Source: Flexifilum sp963727545 (lineage in GTDB: Bacteria > Chloroflexota > Anaerolineae > Aggregatilineales > Phototrophicaceae). From it: a stretch of DNA of 64,000 nt. The stretch is taken from assembly GCA_963727545.1 (NCBI GenBank), contig CAVSGS010000006.1, positions 186,001 to 250,000 on the forward strand, read 5' to 3'. Of the stretch, positions 25,596 through 34,048 are shown piece after piece. Both the position numbers and the translations under genes were made by a program. The notes under the pieces were generated by a model that searched no databases, was not told the DNA's origin, and saw only the letters and a program-made list of their open reading frames with translations. Positions within the stretch are counted from its first letter, which is position 1, and each line of letters starts with the position of its first letter.

Positions 25596-25992
25596 TGGCT
25601 GCGTCGTCTTCGGCATCTAGTGCCGCCCAAAGCTCGCTGATCGGGTGGACGTTGCCGGTCATGGCGTCGTGCCATGCTTGCCGAAAGCCTTCGACCGGAT
25701 CGGGTTCATCGTCGTCATCTGTGTCGGCGATTGCGCTCCCCTGAACGATTCGCAGTTCGATCTCTTGGGCAAACGTATTTCCGGCGGGATCCGTGCCGGT
25801 CACGTCCTTGAGTGCTTGCAGCAGCACGTCGTCAAGTTGATCTTCCAGCGCACCGATCAGGTCTTCGACCGTCGCGGCGGTTTCGCCGTTCGCCAAAAGC
25901 TGAAGCACCGCGCGATAAGCCGCCGCCGATAGCTCAATCGACAGCCGTACCGGGAGCCGCTCAGCCGGTTTGGACTCTGCATTTAATGCCAT
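25588..25992 (-). CDS. Acidic partner protein, candidate antitoxin
   Basis: The product of about 134 residues (start MALNAESKPAERLPVRLSIE) has a beta-strand start, an acidic patch (ADTDDDDEPDPVEG) and an Ala-rich, helix-forming C-terminus (SELWAALDAEDDAANG). It lacks an obvious helix-turn-helix or ribbon-helix-helix DNA-binding motif, which sets it apart from most RelE antitoxins. It overlaps the downstream toxin-like gene by eight bases and probably shares one promoter with it; the 55-base gap to the next gene upstream leaves room for that promoter. Antitoxin identity is inferred from position and acidity. Confidence 0.5.
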   Translation of the reverse strand: MALNAESKPAERLPVRLSIELSAAAYRAVLQLLANGETAATVEDLIGALEDQLDDVLLQALKDVTGTDPAGNTFAQEIELRIVQGSAIADTDDDDEPDPVEGFRQAWHDAMTGNVHPISELWAALDAEDDAANG

Positions 25993-26047
25993 GAGGACTA
26001 ATCCTCTGCCCAATCGAACGAGGTCAACCTCATTCTAGCACGACTCG

Positions 26048-27464
26048 CTACGCCTGCGGACTCCACGTCATGTCCTTGTCGAGCGGGTAGACCGGGCGCG
26101 TGATCCGCTGGAAGGGCAGGCGCTCGATGTCCTGATCGACCGCGCCGGGGCTGAGCGCGAGCAGGGCTTTCGCCGCGATCGCCTTGAGTTCCGGCACCAG
26201 ATAGCCGACCTTGACCACGACGATCTTGTGCTGGTTCGGCTGGATGCCCACCTTATGGAAGTCGGCGATGGTGTGGTATGGACGCCGCCGCTGCGCGACG
26301 ATCACCAGCACGCCGCCGATCTCGACGACCGCCTGCCGCTCGTTGAGGTCGTCGGTTTTCACGAGCAGCACGACCTCGCCCTTCACCGGGAGCGGCTGGC
26401 TCGTCACCGGGTCGAGCTTGCCGCCGAGCGATAATTCAACCACCTTGCCGACGCCCGCCTGATAGCAAATCTCGGTTGCCGCCGCGTCGCCGATGCAGGC
26501 GACCACCGCGTCGGGCACGTTGTGCGCGATCAACCGTTCGAGGAAGATCGGCACGTCACCGCAGCCGCCCGCCGTCGGGTTGTCGCCGCTGTCGCTGATG
26601 ATCACCGGATGCTCCGGCGCCGCCATCGCCCACTCGATACACTCGTCAATCGTGCCCGCCTGCACACCGAAAGCGAACTGATCGCGGACGTCCCAGAAGC
26701 GCTGCGCGATCTTCTCGGCTTCGCCGCGCATGGCGGCGTCATCGGTGCCGCTGATCAGGATGTTGGCGCTGGCGCGCGGCTCATCCGCCCAGACGTAGCC
26801 GATGAAGATCGAGGCGTCGATCACGCCGTCAACGGCGTCGCTTTCCGGCAGCGCGGCGTAGAGCGATGCGCCCGGCTCCCATTCGGTGCTGGTCTTCTCG
26901 CCGGGGAGCACCACCGGGACGGTCAAGCGCAGGGTGTGCGGGCGCACGCCGGAGGTGAGGCTTTGCATCAGCAGGGTGAAGGCGCGCTCGCGCGTCTCCA
27001 TGTAATCGACGTGCGGGGCGGTGCGGAAGGCGGTCAGCATGTCGAGCGCGTCGGCTTCGCGCTGCGAGATGTTGCCGTGCAGGTCAAAGCTGCCGCTGAT
27101 CAGGCAGTCGGCGTCCGACGACCGCGCGCGCCGCCGTGATCCAGTCGCCTTCGGCGTCGTCCATCCCGGCGACGTTCATCGCGCCGTGCATGTCGAGGAA
27201 CACGCCGTCGAGCGCCCCTGCCGCTTTCAAGCCGTCGAGAAATTCGGTCTTGAGCGTCTGGTAGGCGCTCGCTTCGACCGGTCCGCCGGGGATGGCGCGC
27301 GCCAGCACCACCGGGATGATCTCGGCGTCGGGGAACTTGCTCAGGAACGGATATTGGGCGATTTGATCATCGCCGCGCCAGATGCGAAATCCCTCAAGGC
27401 GGGTCGGCAGCGGCGAGAAGGTGCAGCATTCGGTGGCGATGCCAGCGATAGCGATCCGGTACAT
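26048..27464 (-). CDS. M81-family metallopeptidase (MlrC-like), +1 frameshift
   Basis: ATG 27464 begins MYRIAIAGIATECCTFSPL. The N-terminal part has the metal motif LDMHGAM. At about 27118 an extra base shifts the frame from TAARAVVGRR to DCLISGSFDLHGNISQREAD, the second metal site, and the remaining approximately 350 residues include DADALDMLTAFRTAPHVDYMET, ISDSGDNPTAGG and VKGEVVLLVKTDD. The total is about 470 residues, the normal size for M81/MlrC-type enzymes, which are zinc peptidases or amidases acting on small peptides. It is monocistronic, with GGCAAGGAGC upstream of the start. Confidence 0.85.
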
Positions 27465-27587
27465 GGCGTCAGCTCCTTGCCTAAACGGTAAACGTCCGTG
27501 CCGGAGACTATGCCGCCAAACGGCGATCTACGCTATGAGTCCGTTTGTGGGGAGATGCGAGGATTTGACGGGGCGCAAAGTGCGCTT

Positions 27588-27715
27588 TGACCCCACCCCC
27601 GCTGCGCTTCCCCTCCCCGAATTCAGGGAGGGGAGAGTGCATTCGTCCGTTTAGAGTATAAGTCGTCAATTTTGATTACTTCTCGACACAGCCGAGGTGT
27701 TTTTAAACGCCCTCG
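27588..27715. repeat. Family B repeat, complete copy
   Basis: GACCCCACCCCCGCTGCGC starts the unit and TTTTTAAACGCCCTC ends it; TTGATTACTTCTCGACACAG lies between. A short extra GCTGCGCTT replaces the usual GACCCCT. Confidence 0.65.
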
Positions 27716-27737
27716 TGCCTACTTGCACCGCTTTGAG

Positions 27738-27785
27738 CTTTACGCAAACTCTTCGGCGAAGTAGGGGCGCAGCGCGCTGCGCCTG
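27738..27785. repeat. Gene 3'-end remnant followed by a family P palindrome
   Basis: TTTACGCAAACTCTTCGGCG (27740-27759) matches the last codons of the hypothetical gene at 28277-28618, where it encodes FAEEFA and a stop on the minus strand. A palindrome with GCGCAGC core (27761-27785) follows immediately. This looks like the tail of a lost duplicate of that gene. Confidence 0.5.
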
Positions 27786-27821
27786 TTCTCCGTATCTAGT
27801 AATTAATCTGCATTAACTACT

Positions 27822-28253
27822 TTATGAGCGGACAGGAAAGCGAGTTATTTCGCTTTCCCATTCCTGCATGGCACATCTCAAATTCTCGTCAGACAAGTTC
27901 AAGCTGATGGGATACTGTTTCCAATCACGGTCAACCTTATCATAAGATTGAACGCTCAGATGTAGCTTCACGCCTGAGGCGTAATACTCCAAAATAGAAA
28001 AGCTCAGTTCAGGTTCTAAGAAGCTGATCGCTTGCATCGCGTTACGCTGAATAACTGCCTTCAGCCATTGCAGCAGTTGTTCCGCTTCGAATGTAAGTAA
28101 GCAGGGTTCGGTGAAAAACCAGTCACGTGCGGTTCCGGCAAGCTGACCTTTTATGACGAGCCAATTGGCGTCATCTCGATCAGCAGGTGCTGAAAACTGA
28201 TAGCTGACGATCTCCAGCGTAAATGACACGTTATCCGCGCCCCGCAAGATCAT
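27822..28253 (-). CDS. WapI-like immunity-type protein
   Basis: The 143-residue protein shows the pattern of the WapI/immunity family: FTLEIVSYQF, DDANWLVIKGQLAG, PCLLTFEAEQLLQWLKAV, FLEPELSFSIL and a beta-rich C-terminus with YPISLNLSDENL. In other bacteria these small soluble proteins neutralise the toxic tail of WapA-like contact-dependent toxins, but many lie alone and without a cognate toxin, as here. No RHS/WapA gene is in the window. The upstream region to the next gene is only 23 bases, so it may be read from the same transcript as the GNAT-VOC-hypothetical trio. Confidence 0.6.
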   Translation of the reverse strand: MILRGADNVSFTLEIVSYQFSAPADRDDANWLVIKGQLAGTARDWFFTEPCLLTFEAEQLLQWLKAVIQRNAMQAISFLEPELSFSILEYYASGVKLHLSVQSYDKVDRDWKQYPISLNLSDENLRCAMQEWESEITRFPVRS

Positions 28254-28276
28254 TCGTTATTGCCCTTTACTACTGC

Positions 28277-28618
28277 TTACGCAAACTCCTCGGCGAAGTC
28301 GGCAACGGCTTGCTCCATCTGCTCGGCGTCGGGGGTTTCGTCGCCGTCGGCTGCGCTCGGCAGCAGCGCGACGATTTGCTCCAGCGCCGGTTTCATGTCG
28401 TCGTAAGCCTGTTTCGCCGTCGGCTCGTCGGCGATGAAGCGGGTGTGATACAGCCAGCCGTAAATCGTGCTGGTGATCGCGTAAGGCGCGCGCAGACAGT
28501 CGCGCTCCAGCGTGATCCGCGCGCCGCCGTCGTGCTGCTCGTCGGCGATAATCCGCCCGCCTTCCGCGCCGGTCATGCCAATCGTCTCGCCGTCTTCGAA
28601 TGCGTGCCACTGGCTCAT
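28277..28618 (-). CDS. Conserved hypothetical protein, 113 residues
   Basis: The protein reads GMTGAEGGRIIADEQHDGGA, RITLERDCLRAPYAIT and STIYGWLYHTRF, with an acidic C-terminal tail (ADFAEEFA). No active-site motif was recognised. The start overlaps the stop of the VOC gene (ATGA), so it is the third gene of a coupled set. A duplicate of its last few codons survives at 27740-27759. The conserved arginine and the aromatic cluster suggest a small ligand-binding or regulatory fold, but the function is unknown. Confidence 0.6.
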   Translation of the reverse strand: MSQWHAFEDGETIGMTGAEGGRIIADEQHDGGARITLERDCLRAPYAITSTIYGWLYHTRFIADEPTAKQAYDDMKPALEQIVALLPSAADGDETPDAEQMEQAVADFAEEFA

Positions 28619-28995
28619 AGGGTTTCCTCAAGGGGTTGAATGATTTCGATGCGGTTGCCGAACGGATCGCGGGTTTCGAAGCGCTCGTAGCCGGGGATCG
28701 GCACCGAGTCGCCGATCACTGCGCCGGAGGCTTGGAGACGGTCGCGCCAGTAGGTGATGTCGTCGACTTGATAGGCGATGTGAGCTTTGGTCGTCAGGCG
28801 GTCGAAACCGATCTCGGTGCCGACGTGGACTTGCTGGTCGCCCAGTTCCAGCCAGAAGCCGCCGCGCCCTGCCAGCGACTCCGGCTTGGCGATCTCGCGC
28901 AAGCCGAGCACGTCGCAGTAAAAAGCGCGTCCGGCGGCTTCATCGCCCTTGGGGATCGTGATCTGCACGTGGTTGATACGGCTGATCGGCTTCAC
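28615..28995 (-). CDS. VOC-family (glyoxalase/bleomycin resistance-like) protein
   Basis: GTG 28995 overlaps the stop of the acetyltransferase gene as GTGA. The 126-residue product has one glyoxalase-type unit with the usual order: INHVQITIP at the first metal-binding His, FYCDVLGLREIAKP, FWLELGDQQVHVG, HIAYQVDDITYWRDRL and DPFGNRIEII as the last strand with the metal-binding Glu. Such proteins isomerise, cleave or bind small hydrophobic or electrophilic compounds; the ligand is not predictable. It is translationally coupled on both sides, to the acetyltransferase and to the hypothetical protein, so a shared pathway is likely. Confidence 0.82.
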   Translation of the reverse strand: MKPISRINHVQITIPKGDEAAGRAFYCDVLGLREIAKPESLAGRGGFWLELGDQQVHVGTEIGFDRLTTKAHIAYQVDDITYWRDRLQASGAVIGDSVPIPGYERFETRDPFGNRIEIIQPLEETL

Positions 28996-29498
28996 CGTTG
29001 CAGCGTCCACCACAGATAGCCCCCCTTGATGCCGACGTTGTTCAGTCCCAGTTTTTGGAGGATGCGCTTCGATCCCTTGTTGTCGGGCAGGCATTCGGCG
29101 TTCAACTGCTTGACTTCCGGGTGCGCGAACGCCCAATCGACTAGCGCCTGCGCCGCCTCGTAGGTGTAGCCCTGCCGTCGGTAGCGCGGCGATATGCCGT
29201 AGCCGATCTCGATCTCGCCGTGATCGTCTGGCTTGCCCTTGAAGCCGGCTGATCCGAAGACGACGCGCTCGTGCGTGTGCATGATCAGCCACAGCCCCCA
29301 ACCGATCATGGTCGGGTCTTCGCGCAGTTGATAATCGTAATAGCTCAGCAGTCCGCGACCGTCTTCGTCCATCCATTCGTCGTCGAGATGCGCGCCGATC
29401 AGCGTTTCGAGCTGGCGCTTGCCCGCGCTCGCCGCGCGCGCGACTTGCTGCGGTACGGCGGTCAACGTCAGCCGCTCGGTGATGATTTGAGGCGTCAT
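28992..29498 (-). CDS. GNAT-family N-acetyltransferase
   Basis: The 168-residue protein starts MTPQIITERLTLTAVPQQVA, the common start of RimJ/RimL-type acetyltransferases. The acetyl-CoA pyrophosphate motif is not typical RRxGxG but reads SPRYRRQGYTYEAAQAL, followed by the NAECLPDNKGSKRILQKLGL strand-helix that binds CoA and substrate. It is the first gene of the coupled trio with the VOC and hypothetical genes. The promoter lies in the 160-base gap upstream, which contains no repeat between 29499 and 29650. Confidence 0.85.
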   Translation of the reverse strand: MTPQIITERLTLTAVPQQVARAASAGKRQLETLIGAHLDDEWMDEDGRGLLSYYDYQLREDPTMIGWGLWLIMHTHERVVFGSAGFKGKPDDHGEIEIGYGISPRYRRQGYTYEAAQALVDWAFAHPEVKQLNAECLPDNKGSKRILQKLGLNNVGIKGGYLWWTLQR

Positions 29499-29661
29499 GA
29501 GTGTTCCTCGCTTGTGCTTAAAGCCCGCTTAACTACCCTCAGGGTATTGTATTCCTATCGCAAAAGCGCTGACAACATTTCGGGCAGTGGGAATAGGGCG
29601 GTTATTGGGGATATTGTCGTGCAGAGCACAGCGTGATGTTTAATGCCGATGGATAAAGAGC

Positions 29662-29685
29662 GGGCGCAGCACGCTGCGCCCCTAC
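29662..29685. repeat. Family P palindrome, GCGCAGC core (left arm incomplete)
   Basis: GGGCGCAGCACGCTGCGCCC plus CTAC. It lacks the GTAG of the left arm. Confidence 0.65.
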
Positions 29686-29700
29686 AGCCCCTCACCCCCG

Positions 29701-29829
29701 TCTAACAGGGGTAGGTTTTTAACTCTACGCTTACCTCACCCCTAAATCCCCTCTCCATTACATAGAGAGGGGACTTTAAACACCCTTTGTAACCTGTTTT
29801 TACCCCCTCTCCACATCGTGGAGAGGGGA
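29701..29829. mobile_element. Family A MITE-like element, copy A4 (right end lost)
   Basis: The left inverted repeat TCTAACAGGGGTAGGTTTTT is followed by CTTACCTCACCCCTAAATCC and the two stems. The element is cut after GTGGAGAGGGG, so no right terminal repeat is present. Confidence 0.65.
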
Positions 29830-29867
29830 GACAAGCGGTGGTTTGAGAAGGAACATACGCTGCACTC

Positions 29868-29990
29868 ATTTTTAAAAGTTCATAAAACACCTCTGCTGTG
29901 TCGAGAAGTTATCAAATTTGACCAGCTACATCTGAAACGGAGAAGGCACTCTCCCCTCCCTGAATTCGGGGAGGGGCTGGGGGTGGGGTC
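29868..29990. repeat. Family B repeat, reverse orientation
   Basis: It reads AAAACACCTCTGCTGTGTCG and GGCACTCTCCCCTCCC, then the GAATTCGGGG arm and GGGGGTGGGGTC. It is the reverse complement of the family B body. The stretch 29991-30315 otherwise holds only the short reading frame at 30097 and A+T-richer sequence. Confidence 0.6.
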
Positions 29991-30096
29991 GAAGCCAGCG
30001 CCCGCTTGATCCGCCTTCTGACCCCGCAAACTGCTTGACCGTCTCTCGTTACCATGCTATGCTGTGCCAATCTTTCGAATGAGGAGTAGAGCGAAT

Positions 30097-30153
30097 ATGA
30101 CAGTCTTCACCCCCAAAGCATGGATCGACGGATACTGTGAGGGTGCTGCCTAA
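30097..30153 (+). CDS. 18-residue leader-like reading frame upstream of MFS gene
   Basis: ATG 30097 follows GAATGAGGAGTAGAGCG, a good ribosome-binding sequence, and encodes MTVFTPKAWIDGYCEGAA before TAA. An imperfect hairpin (ATCAC / GTGAT at 30173-30191) with CTTTTT after it lies between this frame and the MFS gene. The arrangement resembles a leader peptide with attenuator, but the peptide has no obvious regulatory codon run, and it could also be the remnant of a longer gene. Confidence 0.3.
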   Translation: MTVFTPKAWIDGYCEGAA

Positions 30154-30315
30154 GCTTCAACCGATGACCCGGATCACTGCTTTAGTGTGATTCGCTTTTT
30201 CCTCGCCAACTGAATGGCTGCCCCACTCGCGGCGGATGCTGCCGGTATCCCCTGTTTTCGCATTCCTACAATTCGATAACATCTATGCACTTTAGCGAGT
30301 GAGGCGCTGATCTCT

Positions 30316-31575
30316 ATGCGTTGGGCAAAATGGGACGCTTATCGCGTCTATCTGATCTTAAGCGGCGTTTCGGCGTTCGCGTTCGCGGTGATCTTCACGC
30401 TCAACCTCGTCTATCAGGGCGAGGTCGTCGGCTTGACGCCTTTACAGCTCGTCCTCGTCGGGACGACCTTGGAGGCGACCGCGTTTTTATTCGAAATCCC
30501 GACCGGCATCGTGGCGGATCTCTACAGCCGCCGCCTCTCGGTGCTGATCGGCTACTTCCTGATCGGCTGCGGCTTCATGATTGAGGGGTCGCTGCCGTTC
30601 TTTTGGGCGGTGCTGCTCAGTCAAGTGATTTGGGGCATCGGCATCACCTTCATCAGCGGCGCGCTGGAAGCGTGGATCGTCGACGAAGTGGGTGAGGCAC
30701 GTATGGGGCACGTCCTGATGCGTGGATCGCAAGCCGGGCAGATCGGCGGCATCGTCGGGATCGCGGTGAGTGTGGCGCTCGGCAGTATCGCGCTGGCGCT
30801 GCCGGTGGTCGCCGGTGGCGTGACCTTCGTCGCGCTGACGGTGCTGCTGATCGTGGTCATGCCGGAGACCGGTTTTCAGCCGCTCCCGCGCGATCAACGC
30901 GGCTCGTCGTGGGCGTCGATGGCGCGCACCGTCCGGGCGACGGTCAAGCTGGTGCGGCTGCGCCCGATCTTGGTGACGTTCTTGGCGGTCGGGCTGGTGC
31001 TCGGCTTGTACAGCGAGGGCTACGATCGGCTCTGGCGGGCGCACCTGCTCGACGACGTCGGGCTGCCCGCTTTGGGGACGCTGCCGCCGGTGGTCTGGTT
31101 CGGCATCATCAGCGGCGGGAGTATGCTGCTGGTGGCGCTGCTGACCGAAGTCATCCGGCGGCGCGTCGATACCAAAGATCAGCGCCTTGTTTCGCGGACG
31201 CTGATGCTGCTCTATGGCGCCATCGTCGCGGCGATGCTGGCTTTCGCGCTGGTTGGGCAGTTCGTACCGGCGTTGATCGCGCTGCTGGTCATCAATACGC
31301 TGCGCGGGACGACCGAGCCGCTGTTCTCGACGTGGACCAACCAGCACATCGACTCCAGCATCCGCGCGACCATGCTCTCCAGCTTGGGGCAGATCGACGC
31401 GGTCGGGCAGATCGGCGGTGGTCCGGTGGTCGGCTTGATTGGGGATCGGTTGGGGCTGCGGGCGGCGTTGAGCACCAGCGCGCTGCTGCTGGCGCCGGTC
31501 GTCTGGCTGATCGCGCGTGGGTCGCGGCGGGTGGTCGCCGTGCCGGAAGCAGTGGTTGAAGTCGTGGGGGATTAG
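30316..31575 (+). CDS. Major facilitator superfamily transporter
   Basis: The 419-residue protein has 12 predicted membrane segments. The loop between helices 2 and 3 reads GIVADLYSRRLSVLIG, the MFS motif A (GxLaDrxGrr) that gates movement, and helix 4-5 contains VDEVGEARMGHVLMRG. A cytoplasmic basic loop (RRRVDTKDQR) divides the two halves. Family members of this type export drugs or metabolites; the substrate is unknown. It starts at ATG 30316, 16 bases after TTTAGCGAGTGAGGCGC; upstream is the leader-like frame. It is followed by family P and B repeats and appears monocistronic. Confidence 0.88.
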   Translation: MRWAKWDAYRVYLILSGVSAFAFAVIFTLNLVYQGEVVGLTPLQLVLVGTTLEATAFLFEIPTGIVADLYSRRLSVLIGYFLIGCGFMIEGSLPFFWAVLLSQVIWGIGITFISGALEAWIVDEVGEARMGHVLMRGSQAGQIGGIVGIAVSVALGSIALALPVVAGGVTFVALTVLLIVVMPETGFQPLPRDQRGSSWASMARTVRATVKLVRLRPILVTFLAVGLVLGLYSEGYDRLWRAHLLDDVGLPALGTLPPVVWFGIISGGSMLLVALLTEVIRRRVDTKDQRLVSRTLMLLYGAIVAAMLAFALVGQFVPALIALLVINTLRGTTEPLFSTWTNQHIDSSIRATMLSSLGQIDAVGQIGGGPVVGLIGDRLGLRAALSTSALLLAPVVWLIARGSRRVVAVPEAVVEVVGD

Positions 31576-31628
31576 AAAGCGTAGGGAAAAAACGAGCGTT
31601 ATAGTGCAGCTTGACCATTAGATACGGA

Positions 31629-31655
31629 GTAGGGCGTTATATATAACGCCCCTAC
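31629..31655. repeat. Family P palindrome, TTATATATAA core
   Basis: One G is missing from the left arm (GTAGGGCG) compared with the copies at 15555, 53310 and 56691. Confidence 0.75.
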
Positions 31656-31710
31656 AACCCCTCAGCCCCATTTGTGGGGCGAGGGGGAAAACTCCGTGCT
31701 TAGTGTTTTT

Positions 31711-31755
31711 GTCCTCTCCCCTCCCTGAAATCGGGGAGGGGCTGGGGGTGGGGTC
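31711..31755. repeat. Family B repeat fragment, reverse orientation
   Basis: GTCCTCTCCCCTCCCTGAAA and GGGGCTGGGGGTGGGGTC represent only the outer half of a family B copy. Confidence 0.5.
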
Positions 31756-31761
31756 ATTTTT

Positions 31762-33099
31762 TTACTGCGCGGCGGTCGCTTCAGCAGTCGGTTCCGGCGT
31801 CGCGACGGCGCTCGGCTCGATGGTCGCTTCGGCTGTCGCTTCCATCGTCGCCTCGGCGGTCACTTCTTGCGTCGGCTCGGATGTGGGCGCGAATGTCGGC
31901 AGCGGAGTCGGCGTCGCCGGGAGCGACTGCGCTGACAGATTCAGCGGCTCGATCACGTAGAAGGTGTTCATGACTTCCGCCAGCAGGATATAGGCTTGAG
32001 CGTCGCCACCGGCGCTGGCGGTCGCTTCGGGCGTCGCGTCGGCGCTGGGCGCGGTGAGCTGGGCGGTGTTGAGGTCGATGTTGCTCGCCGAGAACAGCAG
32101 ATTGGCGCTGTGCAGCGTGCCGTCAGGACCATTCAAGAGCACCGCGAGTCCGCTCTCCTGCTCGCCGTCAACGGTCGTATAGGTGTAGGCGACCGAGAAG
32201 CCTTGCCCCAGTCCGCGCGTGACCGGCTCGACGCTGATCACCTTGATACCGCTGCGTTCGGCTTCGACGTAGGCGGTTGCGGCGGCTTCGTCGGCGATAC
32301 TGGTGTTCGCCTTCAACTCGACGCGCAGCCGGGTGCTGCCTTCAGCGCTGCTGATGCTGGTCGGGCGACCGGGCGCGCTGTCCGTAACCGACCAATCGGA
32401 CGGATAGCGGATGATGTGGCTGACGTCCGGGTCGTAGTAGGCGCTCCATTCGAGCGGGGTGCCTTGGAACTCGGTCTGCGGATCGAGCGATTTGACGAAG
32501 CTGTCGAGCAGGAAGCGCAGGTAATCGGTGGCGTTTTCGGGGACGAGCACGCGCACGACGTAAATCCACGTGCCATCGGTCCAGACGATTTGGCGGGCGA
32601 CGAAGGTTCGGCTTTGCAGCACGACGCTGAAGTCGATCACCAGCCGGTCGCCGTCCATGCTGCGGTTGGTCTCTTCCCACGTGCTGAAGTTCGCCCAACT
32701 CGCGTTGATGACGGCTTCGCTGAAGTGGTCGGAAAGCTGATCCGGTGTGATCGGCGTGCCGGGCGCTTCGACGTAAGCGTCTACCACCGCTAACTGCGTG
32801 TTGTTGATCAGGTTGACCTGAGCGATCGACGATCCCTTGTTCGGCTCGCTCGCCGTCCAGCCATCGGGCTGACCGATGCTGAAAATGCCGCTCGGATGTA
32901 AGTAGACTTGGTTGAAGCTGATCGTGCTAAAGTCGGCGGGCGGCGCTGGGAAGGTCGCAATTGCCGTCGCCGTCGGCTGGGTGCTTGTGGAGGTCGATGC
33001 AGCATCTTGGCGCAGCAGCGGCAGCACCACACCGGCAGCCATGACGATTGCTAAGAAGACACCTAAATAGATACTGGCTTGCTTACCGCTATTCTGCAT
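31762..33099 (-). CDS. Membrane-anchored secreted protein with PsbP-like repeats
   Basis: ATG 33099 begins MQNSGKQASIYLG; a start at 33114 would add five residues. A single N-terminal helix (IYLGVFLAIVMAAGVVLPLL) anchors an extracellular protein of about 420 residues. Two copies of a PsbP-like unit can be seen: YLHPSGIFSIGQPDGWTA near residue 70 and IIRYPSDWSVTDSA near residue 230, each followed by beta-rich stretches and a tyrosine-containing end. The last 60 residues are a Thr/Pro/Glu linker (TPEPTAEATAAQ). The PsbP/DcrB-like fold binds ligands in other proteins, but no function is known for this form. It is monocistronic. Confidence 0.7.
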   Translation of the reverse strand: MQNSGKQASIYLGVFLAIVMAAGVVLPLLRQDAASTSTSTQPTATAIATFPAPPADFSTISFNQVYLHPSGIFSIGQPDGWTASEPNKGSSIAQVNLINNTQLAVVDAYVEAPGTPITPDQLSDHFSEAVINASWANFSTWEETNRSMDGDRLVIDFSVVLQSRTFVARQIVWTDGTWIYVVRVLVPENATDYLRFLLDSFVKSLDPQTEFQGTPLEWSAYYDPDVSHIIRYPSDWSVTDSAPGRPTSISSAEGSTRLRVELKANTSIADEAAATAYVEAERSGIKVISVEPVTRGLGQGFSVAYTYTTVDGEQESGLAVLLNGPDGTLHSANLLFSASNIDLNTAQLTAPSADATPEATASAGGDAQAYILLAEVMNTFYVIEPLNLSAQSLPATPTPLPTFAPTSEPTQEVTAEATMEATAEATIEPSAVATPEPTAEATAAQ

Positions 33100-33276
33100 A
33101 AGATTAAACTCCAAAGATCAGGGCGAAACCCGGCGAATCATACCCCAAAAGCCGGGCGATGTTAAGTCTGCGATGTTAACCTGTGTAAGCCTACTTGCGC
33201 TAAAATGGGCTTTAACCATCACACCGCCAATCCTTCATGACATTGAATCTATAGCCCTTGAGTGGGAGACCGCGCG

Positions 33277-33966
33277 ATGAGTGCTATTTTCGAGGGAAGA
33301 CTATCCGACTCGCCCTACGTCGAAGTCATCTGGCGTGGTCGGGTCGAGCAGGATTACATGCCCGTTTGCCCGGCGGATAGTCACTGGAATTTCCTCTTTA
33401 CCAAATACAACGGCAAGGTCAACGTCACCGTCGAAGGCGCAACCTCTAAAACAGTCACCAAGACTCAATTCGAAGGTGCGGAATACCTCGTCATCAAACT
33501 CAAGCACGGCATCTTCATGCCCGCCATTCCCGCCAGCGATTTGGTCGATGGTATCGTCGGCTTGCCGGAGTCGTCCGGCAAGTCGTTCTGGCTCAATTCG
33601 ACCGCGTGGCAGCTTCCCAGCTTCGACAACGTCGAAACCTTCGTTGAACGTCTCGTCCGCGATGGCACGCTGGTCGTCGATCCGGTCGTCGCCGCCGCCT
33701 TGGATGGGCATCCGCAGGCGTATTCGTCGCGCACGATCCGCCGCCGCTTCTGGCAGGCGACCGGGCTGACCCCGGTCTCGATCCGCCAGATCGAGCGGGC
33801 GCAGCAGGCGGCGGCGCTGCTTGAACGAGGCGTTCCGATTCTGGACGCCGTCTACGAACTCGGCTACGCCGACCAGCCCCATCTGACCCGCTCGCTTAAG
33901 CGTTTCTACGGGCAGACGCCTGCCCAGATTGCCCGCGCACCGCAGTCAATTCCCTCGCCCGGCTAA
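33277..33966 (+). CDS. AraC-family transcriptional regulator
   Basis: ATG 33277 begins MSAIFEGRLSDSPYVEVIW. The N-terminal domain of about 130 residues (MPVCPADSHWNFLFTKYNGK) is of the type that senses small molecules in AraC regulators without a classical cupin pattern. The C-terminal 100 residues carry the double helix-turn-helix: SSRTIRRRFWQATGLTPVSI for the first and ILDAVYELGYADQPHLTRSL for the second, closing with FYGQTPAQI. It lies 82 bases upstream of a DHFR-like gene on the same strand and may control it and the similar gene that follows. Confidence 0.85.
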   Translation: MSAIFEGRLSDSPYVEVIWRGRVEQDYMPVCPADSHWNFLFTKYNGKVNVTVEGATSKTVTKTQFEGAEYLVIKLKHGIFMPAIPASDLVDGIVGLPESSGKSFWLNSTAWQLPSFDNVETFVERLVRDGTLVVDPVVAAALDGHPQAYSSRTIRRRFWQATGLTPVSIRQIERAQQAAALLERGVPILDAVYELGYADQPHLTRSLKRFYGQTPAQIARAPQSIPSPG

Positions 33967-34048
33967 GTTGTCCGTTTTGTTCAAGACTGAACGCGCCCCT
34001 TCGCGTATCCTGAAATCATCAGGATCAACAACCGAAGGAGCAAATCTG

